64,000 nt of DNA from an uncultured Eubacterium sp. GTDB taxonomy: Bacteria; Bacillota; Clostridia; Lachnospirales; Lachnospiraceae. The translations under genes were made by a program, and so were the position numbers. The notes below the pieces were generated by a model. That model was not told the origin of the DNA and did not search any database. It saw only the letters and a program-made list of their open reading frames with translations. Positions 1 to 7,967 of the stretch are shown piece after piece. Position 1 is the stretch's first letter. The number at the start of each line of letters is the position of its first letter. The stretch is taken from NCBI RefSeq assembly GCF_934295145.1, contig NZ_CAKRAS010000003.1, forward strand, positions 1 through 64,000, read 5' to 3'.

Positions 1-87
1 AAGCGTAAATACAATTCTGATTTTTCAAAAGAAATGTCACGTTCTGTACATAAATATCTGGAACAGTATGCAGAGGGGAAAGAATAG
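1..87 (+). CDS. 3' end of an unidentified gene (partial)
   Basis: The first 28 codons of the window read open and end in TAG at 85-87, so this is the C-terminus of a gene that begins outside the window. The tail is charged and helical-looking (KRKYNSDF... ending YAEGKE) and too short to assign to a family. The open frame and the hairpin terminator that follows support it being a real gene end. Confidence 0.5.
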   Translation, partial: KRKYNSDFSKEMSRSVHKYLEQYAEGKE

Positions 88-120
88 GCTTGCCTGTTCA
101 AAATAAAAACAAAGATAATA

Positions 121-180
121 AAAAGGATTGATATGTAGGTACATCTAATTGTGTACAAACAATCAATCCTTTTATTTTTT
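121..180. terminator. Bidirectional rho-independent terminator
   Basis: The arms AAAAGGATTGAT (121-132) and ATCAATCCTTTT (162-173) form a stem, with T-rich sequence to 180 and A-rich sequence on the other side. It lies between the plus-strand gene end at 87 and the minus-strand transporter gene ending at 202, so it can serve both strands. Confidence 0.8.
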
Positions 181-201
181 CTTTGCTATCAGATATCGTA
201 T

Positions 202-1599
202 TTATCCTGCAATCTTATTCAGTAATCCGGTGGACTGAAGGAACAGAATAAACATAATAACTGGCATGATATAGCGGATCATTACATTATACAATTTTTT
301 TCGTTTGAACTTATTGCCATTTAACTCCATTTCCTCTGCAATCCAGGATGGTTTTACAATCCAACCGATGAGAATAGAAGAGAGCAGTGCGATAAATGGC
401 ATCATAAAACTGTTACTGATATAATCCATGATGTCGAGTAACTGTCCGGTAGTTCCGTTTGGCAGCTGTGCTTCCACATAAAATGTGCTGTAACCAAGTG
501 CAATGATTGCAGTTGCTGCCAGATAAATAACCGTTAAAATGCTGGTAACTTTTTTCCTTTCTGCATGGAATAATTCCATACAGTTTGCGGTGATGGACTC
601 CAGTACAGAAATACAGGAAGTCAGTGCCGCAAATGCAGTCAAAACGAAGAACAGAAGACCAATGATTCGTCCTGCCAGTCCCATGGAATAAAATACGTTC
701 GGCAGGGATATAAACATCAGACCAGGTCCTGCGGACATACCGTCCAAGCCGGAAAATACATAAACTGCCGGGATGATCATAACACCTGCAAGCAGAGCAA
801 CACCGGTATCCATCAGCTCAATCTGGGAGATGGATTTATTTAAATTTACATCTTTCTTTACATAAGAACCGTATGTAATCATGATTCCCATGGATACGCT
901 TAAGGAGAAGAATAACTGGCTCATTGCATCCAGAGAAATCTGTAAAAATCTTGTTACCGTAAGTCCTTTTACATCAGGTGTCAGATATACTTTTAGACCC
1001 TGCAGACCGGTTCTGACAGTTCCGTCCTCTACCGGATGTTTTAATGTCAGTGAGAAAATCGCGATACCAATGACCATCAGTAAAAGTATCGGCATGATAA
1101 ATTTGGATACACGCTCAATACCTTTTTCCACTCCGTTGTATACAATCAGTGCAGTCAAAAACATAAAGATCAGACCGAACCATACAGAAGACGGAGAGGA
1201 AATAAAGTTTGTAAAGCAGTTACTTTCCACAGCTTCTTTTCCGGAACCGGTCAGATAAATAGTGATGTATTTCAAAATCCATCCACCGATAACTGCATAA
1301 TAAGTCATGATCAGTACAGGTACAAAGAAGGTTAAAATACCTAAAAATTTCCATTTCTTTTTCATTTCCTGATACGCATAAATTGCACTTTTACCGGTTT
1401 TTCGACCAATTGCAATATCTGTAGTCAGCAGTGTAAAGCCAAACGTAAAAACAAGTATCAGGTATATGATCAGAAACAGACCGCCGCCGTCTTTTGCTGC
1501 AAGATATGGAAATCTCCATAAGTTACCGACACCGACGGCACTGCCGGCAGCTGCGAATACGAATCCCAGCTGTCCACTAAAACCACTCTTTTGTTTCAT
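202..1599 (-). CDS. Sodium:neurotransmitter symporter (NSS/SNF) family transporter
   Basis: This is an integral membrane Na+-coupled symporter of the bacterial NSS family (LeuT/YhdH type), probably importing amino acids. The N-terminus has the diagnostic unwound-TM1 motif GSAVGVGNLWRFPY, followed by about 11 hydrophobic segments over roughly 465 residues, the normal family length. A GTG at 1611 is in frame, but it lies inside the Shine-Dalgarno-like AGGTG (about 1609-1613). The ATG at 1599, nine bases downstream of it, is therefore the better start (MKQKSGFSG). The gene is monocistronic with a terminator at 121-180. Substrate cannot be told from sequence. Confidence 0.9.
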   Translation of the reverse strand: MKQKSGFSGQLGFVFAAAGSAVGVGNLWRFPYLAAKDGGGLFLIIYLILVFTFGFTLLTTDIAIGRKTGKSAIYAYQEMKKKWKFLGILTFFVPVLIMTYYAVIGGWILKYITIYLTGSGKEAVESNCFTNFISSPSSVWFGLIFMFLTALIVYNGVEKGIERVSKFIMPILLLMVIGIAIFSLTLKHPVEDGTVRTGLQGLKVYLTPDVKGLTVTRFLQISLDAMSQLFFSLSVSMGIMITYGSYVKKDVNLNKSISQIELMDTGVALLAGVMIIPAVYVFSGLDGMSAGPGLMFISLPNVFYSMGLAGRIIGLLFFVLTAFAALTSCISVLESITANCMELFHAERKKVTSILTVIYLAATAIIALGYSTFYVEAQLPNGTTGQLLDIMDYISNSFMMPFIALLSSILIGWIVKPSWIAEEMELNGNKFKRKKLYNVMIRYIMPVIMFILFLQSTGLLNKIAG

Positions 1600-1635
1600 A
1601 AGCTCATTCACCTCATAAATTTAAGATATATGTAA

Positions 1636-1650
1636 TGACAAAAAATGTCA
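1636..1650 (-). promoter_or_regulatory. Operator-like dyad upstream of the NSS transporter
   Basis: TGACA-AAAAA-TGTCA is a perfect 5+5 inverted repeat in the 5' leader of the minus-strand transporter, flanked by TTAAG/CTTAAG that extends the dyad. A minus-strand extended -10 (TGCTATTAT) lies about 20 bp further upstream. Regulator unknown; it could also be a small RNA hairpin. Confidence 0.35.
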
Positions 1651-1810
1651 CTTAAGCATAATAGCACTAAATCCGCTAAAAGTACAGTGATTTCGCGGTC
1701 TCAAGCACAAATCTATCATTCTGTTTTTCAGTAAAAATAGGACATGGAAAGCGAATAGAACACGAATAGGATTAAGATATACAAAAAAATAAAAACTGTT
1801 TCAAAATTTA

Positions 1811-1819
1811 TGGTATACT
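1811..1819 (+). promoter_or_regulatory. Extended -10 promoter of the spermidine-synthase-like gene
   Basis: TGGTATACT is an extended -10 element (TGn plus TATACT at 1814-1819) 55 bp upstream of the ATG at 1874. No good -35 is visible, which is tolerated for extended -10 promoters. Confidence 0.5.
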
Positions 1820-1873
1820 GTTGTTAGATTTTTGACAAAAAAGTAACAGTAAAGGGAAAAGGTATTTAAAGTC

Positions 1874-3466
1874 ATGAACATTTTAAAGAACAAGTTATTT
1901 TTGTATCTGACGGAATTTTTCGCCGGAATGTCTGTCATGGCAGTGGAGCTTGGTGCAAGCCGACTGCTGGCACCGTATTTCAGTTCGTCACAGATTGTAT
2001 GGACGATCATCATTGGAACCATTATGATCGCCATGGCGCTGGGCAATATTTACGGTGGTAAAAGCGCGGACAAGTCTCCGGATCCGGGAAAATTATACAG
2101 CCGGATTCTGATTGCAGCGATCTGGATTGCACTGATTCCTGTTGTTGGAAAATATATCGTGCTTGGAATTTCGGCATTGTTAATTTTTACGGTCAATAAC
2201 AATTTCCTGATTATAGCAGCTTTTGTAGCATGTATGGTGATTTTTGTATTCCCGCTGTTTTTACTTGGAACAGTAACTCCGTCTCTGGCAAAATATTCCG
2301 TAGACAGTCTGGAGGACAGTGGAAAAACGGTAGGTACATTAGGTGCATTTAATACGATCGGAAGCATTATCGGAACATTCGTACCGACCTTTGTAACAAT
2401 TCCGGCGGTAGGAACATCCATCACATTTCTCATTTTTTCCGGAATTTTAATTGTGCTGAGTCTGATTTATTTTCTTACAACTCATACCGGGAAAAAGAAA
2501 GTGATCACATCATGTGTGATCTTCGGACTTTGCTGTGCATTGGGCTATTCTGATTCTTTTGCATTCTGGCAGAAAGATCTAACTTACGAAGGAGAGTCTA
2601 TTTACAATTATCTGCAGGTGTCTGAAAATGACCGACAGGTGATTCTGTCCACAAACGTATTGTTTGGCGTGCAGTCTGTCTATATGAAAGAAGATGGGCT
2701 GACCGGAATGTATTACGATTATGCTATGGCAGCACCGCTGATGGTGCCAGAGAAAGCAACCAAAGATATGAACATGCTGATCCTTGGTATGGGAACCGGC
2801 ACTTATGCGACACAGTGCAAAAAATATTTTGGTGATATACAGATGGAAGGTGTAGAGATTGATAAAAAAATCACCGATCTTTCAAGAAAATATTTTTCCC
2901 TGCCGGATGATGTAAAAGTGACAACTTATGATGGACGTGCTTATTTACAGGCAGAAGATAAAAAATATGATGTGATCATGGTGGATGCGTATCAGGACAT
3001 TACAATCCCCTTTCAGATGTCTTCCGAAGAATTTTTCCGTATGGTAAAAGAGCATCTGACGGATGATGGCATTATGGTGGTAAATATGAATATGCGCGGC
3101 AGCGGAGAGGGCAATATTAATCAGTATTTGTCTGATACCATTTCTTCTGTGTTTGGGAACGTTTATACTGTAGATGTGGACGGTTCCACAAACCGTGAAT
3201 TGTTTGCTTCGGATGATGTGGATATGATGAACGTATTGCAGAAAAATACAGCACAGGTGACAGATTCAGATTTACGAAATCTGATGGCAAAGGTTTCCGC
3301 AAATGCGGTGGCTTACAGCGGTGGAGATTATATTATGACGGATGATAAAGCACCGGTGGAGCTGCTTGGTATGCGTGTGATCGATCAGCTGATTCAGGAT
3401 GAAGTTGCTTATTATAAGAAGATTTACGAAACAGATGGACTGCAGGGACTGTTGGAGCAGTTGTAA
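1874..3466 (+). CDS. Membrane-fused spermidine synthase-like protein
   Basis: The product has 530 residues. Residues 1-230 hold about six to seven hydrophobic helices of the type fused to polyamine synthases. Residues 240-520 form a Rossmann methyltransferase-like spermidine synthase domain, with a nucleotide-binding loop ILGMGTGTY (303-311), an acidic ribose-binding stretch EGVEID (325-330), YDGRAY (352-357) and the active-site-like strand VIMVDAYQD. The aspartate in VDAYQD matches the catalytic region of spermidine synthases. It may transfer aminopropyl groups at the membrane; activity and substrate are inferred from the fold only. DUF1848 follows 12 bp downstream, suggesting co-transcription. 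Confidence 0.8.
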   Translation: MNILKNKLFLYLTEFFAGMSVMAVELGASRLLAPYFSSSQIVWTIIIGTIMIAMALGNIYGGKSADKSPDPGKLYSRILIAAIWIALIPVVGKYIVLGISALLIFTVNNNFLIIAAFVACMVIFVFPLFLLGTVTPSLAKYSVDSLEDSGKTVGTLGAFNTIGSIIGTFVPTFVTIPAVGTSITFLIFSGILIVLSLIYFLTTHTGKKKVITSCVIFGLCCALGYSDSFAFWQKDLTYEGESIYNYLQVSENDRQVILSTNVLFGVQSVYMKEDGLTGMYYDYAMAAPLMVPEKATKDMNMLILGMGTGTYATQCKKYFGDIQMEGVEIDKKITDLSRKYFSLPDDVKVTTYDGRAYLQAEDKKYDVIMVDAYQDITIPFQMSSEEFFRMVKEHLTDDGIMVVNMNMRGSGEGNINQYLSDTISSVFGNVYTVDVDGSTNRELFASDDVDMMNVLQKNTAQVTDSDLRNLMAKVSANAVAYSGGDYIMTDDKAPVELLGMRVIDQLIQDEVAYYKKIYETDGLQGLLEQL

Positions 3467-3478
3467 GGAAGGGTGCAT

Positions 3479-4414
3479 ATGATTATTCATACAGGAATGC
3501 GTACGGATATTCCGGCATTTTATGCAGACTGGTTTGCAAACAGAATACAGGAAGGATTTATCTGTGTGCGGAATCCCTATAATCCAATTCAGGTGACGGA
3601 GTATAGTTTAGATCCTTCTGTTGTTGATCTGGTTGGATTTTGTACAAAGAATCCAGAACCAATGTTAAAATATATGGATTTATTGCAACCCTATGGCATG
3701 TATTGGTATGTGACGATTACACCATATGGAAAAGATATCGAACCGATGGTTCCAGATAAAGAACGTGTGCTTTTGGCATTTCAGCAATTATCTGAAATTG
3801 TAGGAATTGATTCGATTGGCTGGCGGTATGATCCGATTTTTCTGGATGATACCTACACGGTAAATTATCATGTTCAGCAATTTAGCCATATGGCTTCTGT
3901 GTTGGAGGGATATACCCAAAACTGTGTCATCAGTTTTATTGATCTGTATCAAAAAGTAAGAAAGAATTTTCCAGAAGTACGATCTGTGGAAAAAGAAGAT
4001 CGTCTGTATCTTGGTAAGGCAATGATTGAGATTGCTGCAGAACATGGCATGACGGTTCGTCCATGTGGAGAAGGCGATGAACTGGCAGTATATGGAGCAG
4101 ACTGCAGCGGATGCATGACAGAACAGATTTATGAACAGGCATTGCATACAAGCATGGATTTTCCAAAGAGAAATCAGCTTCGGAAAGAATGTGCCTGTTT
4201 GTTGGGAGCAGATATCGGAGCCTATAATACTTGTCTGCATCTGTGTCGGTATTGTTATGCAAATTATGATGCGGATACGGTAAATGCAAATTATGCCAGA
4301 CATGATCCGACCTCACCGTTTTTGATTGGAAATCGGATGCCAGATGATAGGGTGCATAAGGCGGAGCAGAAAAGTTGGATCAATGGTCAGATGACATTGG
4401 AAGATTTTATGTAA
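3479..4414 (+). CDS. DUF1848 family protein with radical-SAM-like cysteine motif
   Basis: The 311-residue product matches DUF1848. The N-terminus is MIIHTGMRTDIPAFYADWF, a conserved GWRYDPI lies near residue 116, and a cysteine-rich C-terminus carries C209xxC212, C238, C240 and C252-x3-C256-x2-C259 followed by YAN. The CX3CX2C spacing is that of radical SAM Fe-S ligands, here unusually at the C-terminus. A GTG at 3473 is in frame, but AAGGAAGGG sits 5 bp before the ATG at 3479, so that start is preferred. The function of DUF1848 is unknown; the Fe-S prediction is inference. It is flanked by a spermidine-synthase-like gene and a ferredoxin-flavodoxin gene. Confidence 0.85.
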   Translation: MIIHTGMRTDIPAFYADWFANRIQEGFICVRNPYNPIQVTEYSLDPSVVDLVGFCTKNPEPMLKYMDLLQPYGMYWYVTITPYGKDIEPMVPDKERVLLAFQQLSEIVGIDSIGWRYDPIFLDDTYTVNYHVQQFSHMASVLEGYTQNCVISFIDLYQKVRKNFPEVRSVEKEDRLYLGKAMIEIAAEHGMTVRPCGEGDELAVYGADCSGCMTEQIYEQALHTSMDFPKRNQLRKECACLLGADIGAYNTCLHLCRYCYANYDADTVNANYARHDPTSPFLIGNRMPDDRVHKAEQKSWINGQMTLEDFM

Positions 4415-4453
4415 ATTTTGAAAAAATTTTGTGTTATATAAGGAGCATTTAAA

Positions 4454-5209
4454 ATGGTTTTATATTTTACAGGAACTGGAAACAGTAAATATATTGCTGA
4501 ACGAATTGCAACAGCACTAAATGAAGACATATTGAGTATGAATGATCGGATAAAAGAAGGAAATACGGCTAATGTCATGACTGGTAAAAGTATGGTGATT
4601 GTTGTTCCGACTTATGCATGGAGAATTCCGCGTGTTGTTTTGAACTGGTTACAGCAGACAAAATTTCCAGAAGCGAAGCAAATCTGGTTTGTGATGGACT
4701 GTGGTGGCGAAATTGGAAATGCAGCAAAATACAATCAAGAATTAAGCCGACAATTGCATCTTTCTTATATGGGAACTGCACAGATTGTGATGCCGGAAAA
4801 CTATATCGCAATGTTTGGAGTTCCGGGTAAAGCGGAAGCAAAGGAGATTGTTGCAAAAGCAGAACCGTCGATTGATGACGTAATAAAAGATATTCAGGCA
4901 AAACGGGAGTTTTCAAAGCCGCGTAATAATATGTATGATAAAATTATGAGCAGCGCGGTAAATACTATTTTTTATCCAATGTTTGTAAAAGCAGACAAGT
5001 TTATGGCTACGGATGCTTGTATAAGTTGTGGCAAATGCGTACAGGTCTGTCCGTTAAACAATGTTCAGTTGAAAAATGGAAAACCTGCATGGGGTTCAAA
5101 TTGTACGCACTGTATGGCATGTATCTGTTACTGCCCGGCAGAAGCAATCGAATATGGAAAGAAAAGCGAAGGAAAACCACGATATACTTTTGAAAAAATT
5201 TTTGATTAA
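4454..5209 (+). CDS. EFR1-family flavodoxin-ferredoxin fusion protein
   Basis: The 251-residue product combines an N-terminal flavodoxin-like fold (FMN-phosphate loop FTGTGNSKYIAE at 5-16, second loop PTYAWRIPR) with a C-terminal 2[4Fe-4S] ferredoxin module: C189-x2-C192-x2-C195-x3-C199-P and C217-x2-C220-x2-C223-x3-C227-P. This architecture is the EFR1 family of anaerobes, presumed to shuttle electrons in the cytoplasm. An AAGGAG lies 8 bp before the ATG. It stands 39 bp after DUF1848, so it could supply electrons to that protein; this partnership is inferred from position only. Confidence 0.85.
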   Translation: MVLYFTGTGNSKYIAERIATALNEDILSMNDRIKEGNTANVMTGKSMVIVVPTYAWRIPRVVLNWLQQTKFPEAKQIWFVMDCGGEIGNAAKYNQELSRQLHLSYMGTAQIVMPENYIAMFGVPGKAEAKEIVAKAEPSIDDVIKDIQAKREFSKPRNNMYDKIMSSAVNTIFYPMFVKADKFMATDACISCGKCVQVCPLNNVQLKNGKPAWGSNCTHCMACICYCPAEAIEYGKKSEGKPRYTFEKIFD

Positions 5210-5277
5210 TCTTTTACAACCTATTATTTATCGGACTGATATTGATGTTGTATGAATTATATGATAAAAATTGTATA

Positions 5278-5334
5278 GATAGAATATTATCTATTTTGAA
5301 AAAAATATGTAATTTTAGATAAAATATTGTCTAT
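5278..5334 (+). promoter_or_regulatory. Promoter with two near-identical dyad operators
   Basis: Two 17-bp sites, GATAGAATATTATCTAT (5278-5294) and GATAAAATATTGTCTAT (5318-5334), differ at two positions and lie 40 bp apart, about four helical turns. The first is part of a perfect ATAGATA/TATCTAT dyad. They bracket a candidate promoter: TTGAAA (5296-5301), 18-bp spacer, TAAAAT (5320-5325). Site 1 abuts the -35 and site 2 covers the -10, as expected for a repressor. A consensus TATAAT at 5334-5339 also exists but would place the start on top of the SD. Confidence 0.6.
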
Positions 5335-5349
5335 ATAATGAGGTGGCAT

Positions 5350-5454
5350 ATGGAGCGGTTAGTATGGGAAACAGCAGAAGAATTGGATCAAAAGCTGGCA
5401 CAGCGAGTACGGAATATTCGAAAAAAGATATTTTGGATGAGTGATGGAAAATGA
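5350..5454 (+). CDS. 34-residue ORF resembling the start of an XRE-type regulator
   Basis: A well-placed GAGGTGG precedes ATG 5350, which opens a 34-codon frame (MERLVWETAEELDQKLAQRV... ending MSDGK). Its helical, arginine-rich sequence resembles the N-terminus of XRE/HipB-like regulators (ETAEELDxxLAxRxRxIRK), but it stops before any helix-turn-helix. The stop TGA overlaps the ATG of the next gene (ATGA at 5451-5454), so translation is probably coupled. It may be a truncated regulator remnant now acting as a leader peptide, or a genuine small protein. The family resemblance is from memory of the motif. Confidence 0.5.
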   Translation: MERLVWETAEELDQKLAQRVRNIRKKIFWMSDGK

Positions 5455-6383
5455 ATGTCATTAAGAAAAAAGCATATTACCATTTGCCGGGATTGTTTGA
5501 ATTTTATGAACTGTATAGAATATTCCTTCCTCTTTATCAGGAGCATAGAGAATATTTTTATGACTGGTGTGAGATCAGTTCCATTTACGGTGCACCGACA
5601 GACTGTCTCTGGGGCGGTGGGCGAATCGGAAGTGGAGACGAAAATCCGCAGGATGTTTTGGATTTGATGAGGAAATATGGCATATCTGCCAGACTGACTT
5701 TCAGTAATTCCATGCTCAGAAAAGAACATTTATCAGATAGAAAATGCAACGAATTATGTGCTTTATTTGAGCAGGATAATGAAAATGGTAATTCAAAAAA
5801 CAGTGGTGCAAAAAATGGTGTTATCGTCCATTCAGAATTACTGGTGGATTATTTAAAACAAAATTATCCGAATCTATATTTAGTATCTTCCACAACAAAA
5901 GTTCTGACTGATTTTCATGAATTTGCAAAAGAAGTAAAACGAGAAGAGTTTCAGTATGTTGTACCTGATTTCAGATTGAATAAGGCATTTGAACAGTTAA
6001 ATACATTGACGCAATCAGAAAAAGACAAAGCAGAATTTTTGTGCAATGAGTGTTGCTGGATTGGCTGTACTGATAGAAAGAGATGTTATGAGACGGTCAG
6101 TCGCCAAAACCTGGGGGAGAACTGTCCGGATCATCGTTGTACAGCACCGAATGCTGCGTATGGCTATCGTTTTTCAGAGGCAATGAGAAATCCTGCGTTT
6201 ATCAGTATTGACGATATTCAGAATGTGTATCTGCCAATGGGATTTTCAAATTTTAAGATTGAAGGTCGGGGATTGGGCAGTGCTATTGTATTAGAATTTT
6301 TATTATATTACATGACCAAACCAGAGTATCAACTACAGGTCAGAGAAGTAATTTATCTGGATAGTATGCTGGATTTGTTTTAA
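5451..6383 (+). CDS. Unrecognised cysteine-rich protein, U32-peptidase-like
   Basis: This 310-residue protein is not one I can name. It shows a beta-alpha pattern suggesting a TIM barrel (GVIVHSELLVDYL, then NLYLVSSTT), a dense cysteine cluster at C198, C201, C202, C206, C212, C225 and C230, and near the end FKIEGRGLG (268-276). The last motif recalls the FKIEGR strand of U32-type proteins (YrrN/YegQ/UbiU), several of which bind Fe-S clusters through clustered cysteines. The start is coupled by ATGA overlap to the 34-residue ORF upstream, so expression probably depends on the operator-bearing promoter. No signal peptide. An Fe-S cofactor is inference. Confidence 0.6.
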   Translation: MNVIKKKAYYHLPGLFEFYELYRIFLPLYQEHREYFYDWCEISSIYGAPTDCLWGGGRIGSGDENPQDVLDLMRKYGISARLTFSNSMLRKEHLSDRKCNELCALFEQDNENGNSKNSGAKNGVIVHSELLVDYLKQNYPNLYLVSSTTKVLTDFHEFAKEVKREEFQYVVPDFRLNKAFEQLNTLTQSEKDKAEFLCNECCWIGCTDRKRCYETVSRQNLGENCPDHRCTAPNAAYGYRFSEAMRNPAFISIDDIQNVYLPMGFSNFKIEGRGLGSAIVLEFLLYYMTKPEYQLQVREVIYLDSMLDLF

Positions 6384-6408
6384 GAATGCAGACACAGCAA
6401 AAAGATAA

Positions 6409-6435
6409 GTGCAAGTAGTTAGAAATTGCTTGCAC
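6409..6435 (+). other. Inverted repeat in the intergenic gap
   Basis: GTGCAAG (6409-6415) and CTTGCAC (6429-6435) form a perfect 7-bp stem with a 13-base loop, 20 bp before the nuclease-helicase gene. There is no T-tract, so it is not a standard terminator. It could be an operator or an RNA hairpin. Confidence 0.4.
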
Positions 6436-6454
6436 AATAATAAAGGGCAATTTT

Positions 6455-7888
6455 ATGAGATCAATATCTATCTATGCATTGACTAGAAAACAGAATATGG
6501 AACATTTACAGAAACTGGAGCAGCAGTTATCCGGCAGAGAACACATGCTGAAAATGAAAGAGTGGGAACTGGAAAGTATGCGGGCACTGGTCGAACAGCT
6601 GCAACTTCATATGCAGGATGTATCGGCACTTCGCATGTTTTATTCGTTTCAGATTCCACGTCTTGGCAAAGAATTTGATCTTTTACAGATCAGAGAGGAT
6701 CAGATTGTCAATATCGAGTTGAAAAGCGGAACTGTTTCGGAAGAAGCAATACAAAAACAGTTAATTCAGAATCGATATTATCTGTCCGTGCTTGGCAAAC
6801 CGGTTCAGTCTTACACTTATATCAGCAGTCAGAATCAATTAATGCGGTTGACGAACCACGATCATGTAATAGAGGCAAATTGGGAACAGTTGTGCGCAGC
6901 TTTGCAAAAAGAGGGTAAGGACTATTTCGGTGATATTGAAAATCTGTTCCGGGCAGAATGGTATTTGTTTTCGCCGTTGACAGAACCAAATCGATTTTTA
7001 AACAAAGAATATTTTCTGACGGCACAGCAGCGGGATATCAAACGTCAGATTTTAAAGAAAATCCGTGAGGAACAGACTGGATTTTTTTCTTTCAGTGGGC
7101 TGCCGGGTACAGGAAAGACATTGCTTCTTTATGATATCGCAATGAAACTATCTAGTCGACAGCAAGTCTGCATCATTCATTGTGGGGAAGCAGGAAAGAA
7201 ATGGGAAATCTTACATAAACGTTTGCAGCGGATTGATTTTTTATCAGACAATCAGTTGGAAACACAATATTCATTAGATGATTATCATGCGATATTGATA
7301 GATGAGGCGCATCTGCTTTCGGTAGATAAATTAAATGTGTTACTGGATATGAGTGAAAATCGTCCGATCATTTTTTCCAGTGATTCCGAAGAAATGATTT
7401 CGCCGAAAGAAATGGACCAGAGCACCCTAAAACGGATGCAAGAACTGCCGAATTTACAGACGTTCCGCCTTACAAATCGAATTCGAACCAATGCAGAACT
7501 TTCTTCTTTTATTCAAAATATGATGCATCTGCCCATAAGGAAAAATCAAAATCAGTATCCACATGTGTCTGTGGTATATGCAAATGATGCAAAAGAGGCA
7601 GATACGCTGGTGCAGGATTATGTACGACAGGGTTATCAGTATTTTCCACAAGGGGAAAGTACAGAACTTGGCATTACAGCGGTTCGGGATACTGAGAAAA
7701 TGGTTGTGATGTTAGATGAACGTTATTATTATGACGATGAACAGTATCTCAGATCCAGGAATCTGATGAGGAATGGACAATCCGAGGTGCGGAGCTTATT
7801 TCACCTGTTGAATCAGGCAAAGGAAAATCTGACTTTTGTAGTTAAGGGGAACGAAATGGTGTATGGTATTTTACTTGATATGAAATAA
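6455..7888 (+). CDS. Nuclease-like/P-loop helicase fusion (DUF2075-like)
   Basis: The 477-residue cytoplasmic protein has three parts. An N-terminal coiled coil covers about residues 15-55. A PD-(D/E)xK-like patch follows, with E73-F-D75 and then NIE88-L-K90 (D...ExK), as in NERD/restriction-like nucleases. The rest is an SF1/DUF2075-type ATPase with Walker A SGLPGTGKT (214-222), Walker B ILIDEAH (280-286), a SSDSEEM motif and LTNRIRTNAEL resembling helicase motif IV. The C-terminal YYYDDEQYLRSRNLM is typical of DUF2075 proteins. AAAGGG lies 8 bp before the ATG. Function may be DNA repair or phage defence; neither is shown by context. Confidence 0.75.
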   Translation: MRSISIYALTRKQNMEHLQKLEQQLSGREHMLKMKEWELESMRALVEQLQLHMQDVSALRMFYSFQIPRLGKEFDLLQIREDQIVNIELKSGTVSEEAIQKQLIQNRYYLSVLGKPVQSYTYISSQNQLMRLTNHDHVIEANWEQLCAALQKEGKDYFGDIENLFRAEWYLFSPLTEPNRFLNKEYFLTAQQRDIKRQILKKIREEQTGFFSFSGLPGTGKTLLLYDIAMKLSSRQQVCIIHCGEAGKKWEILHKRLQRIDFLSDNQLETQYSLDDYHAILIDEAHLLSVDKLNVLLDMSENRPIIFSSDSEEMISPKEMDQSTLKRMQELPNLQTFRLTNRIRTNAELSSFIQNMMHLPIRKNQNQYPHVSVVYANDAKEADTLVQDYVRQGYQYFPQGESTELGITAVRDTEKMVVMLDERYYYDDEQYLRSRNLMRNGQSEVRSLFHLLNQAKENLTFVVKGNEMVYGILLDMK

Positions 7889-7967
7889 AATTTGAACGCA
7901 GAATAAGCATTCCCCCGCGTCAAGTGAACGAATGGAGAGAACTAAATGAAAAGGGATGGCATGATTT

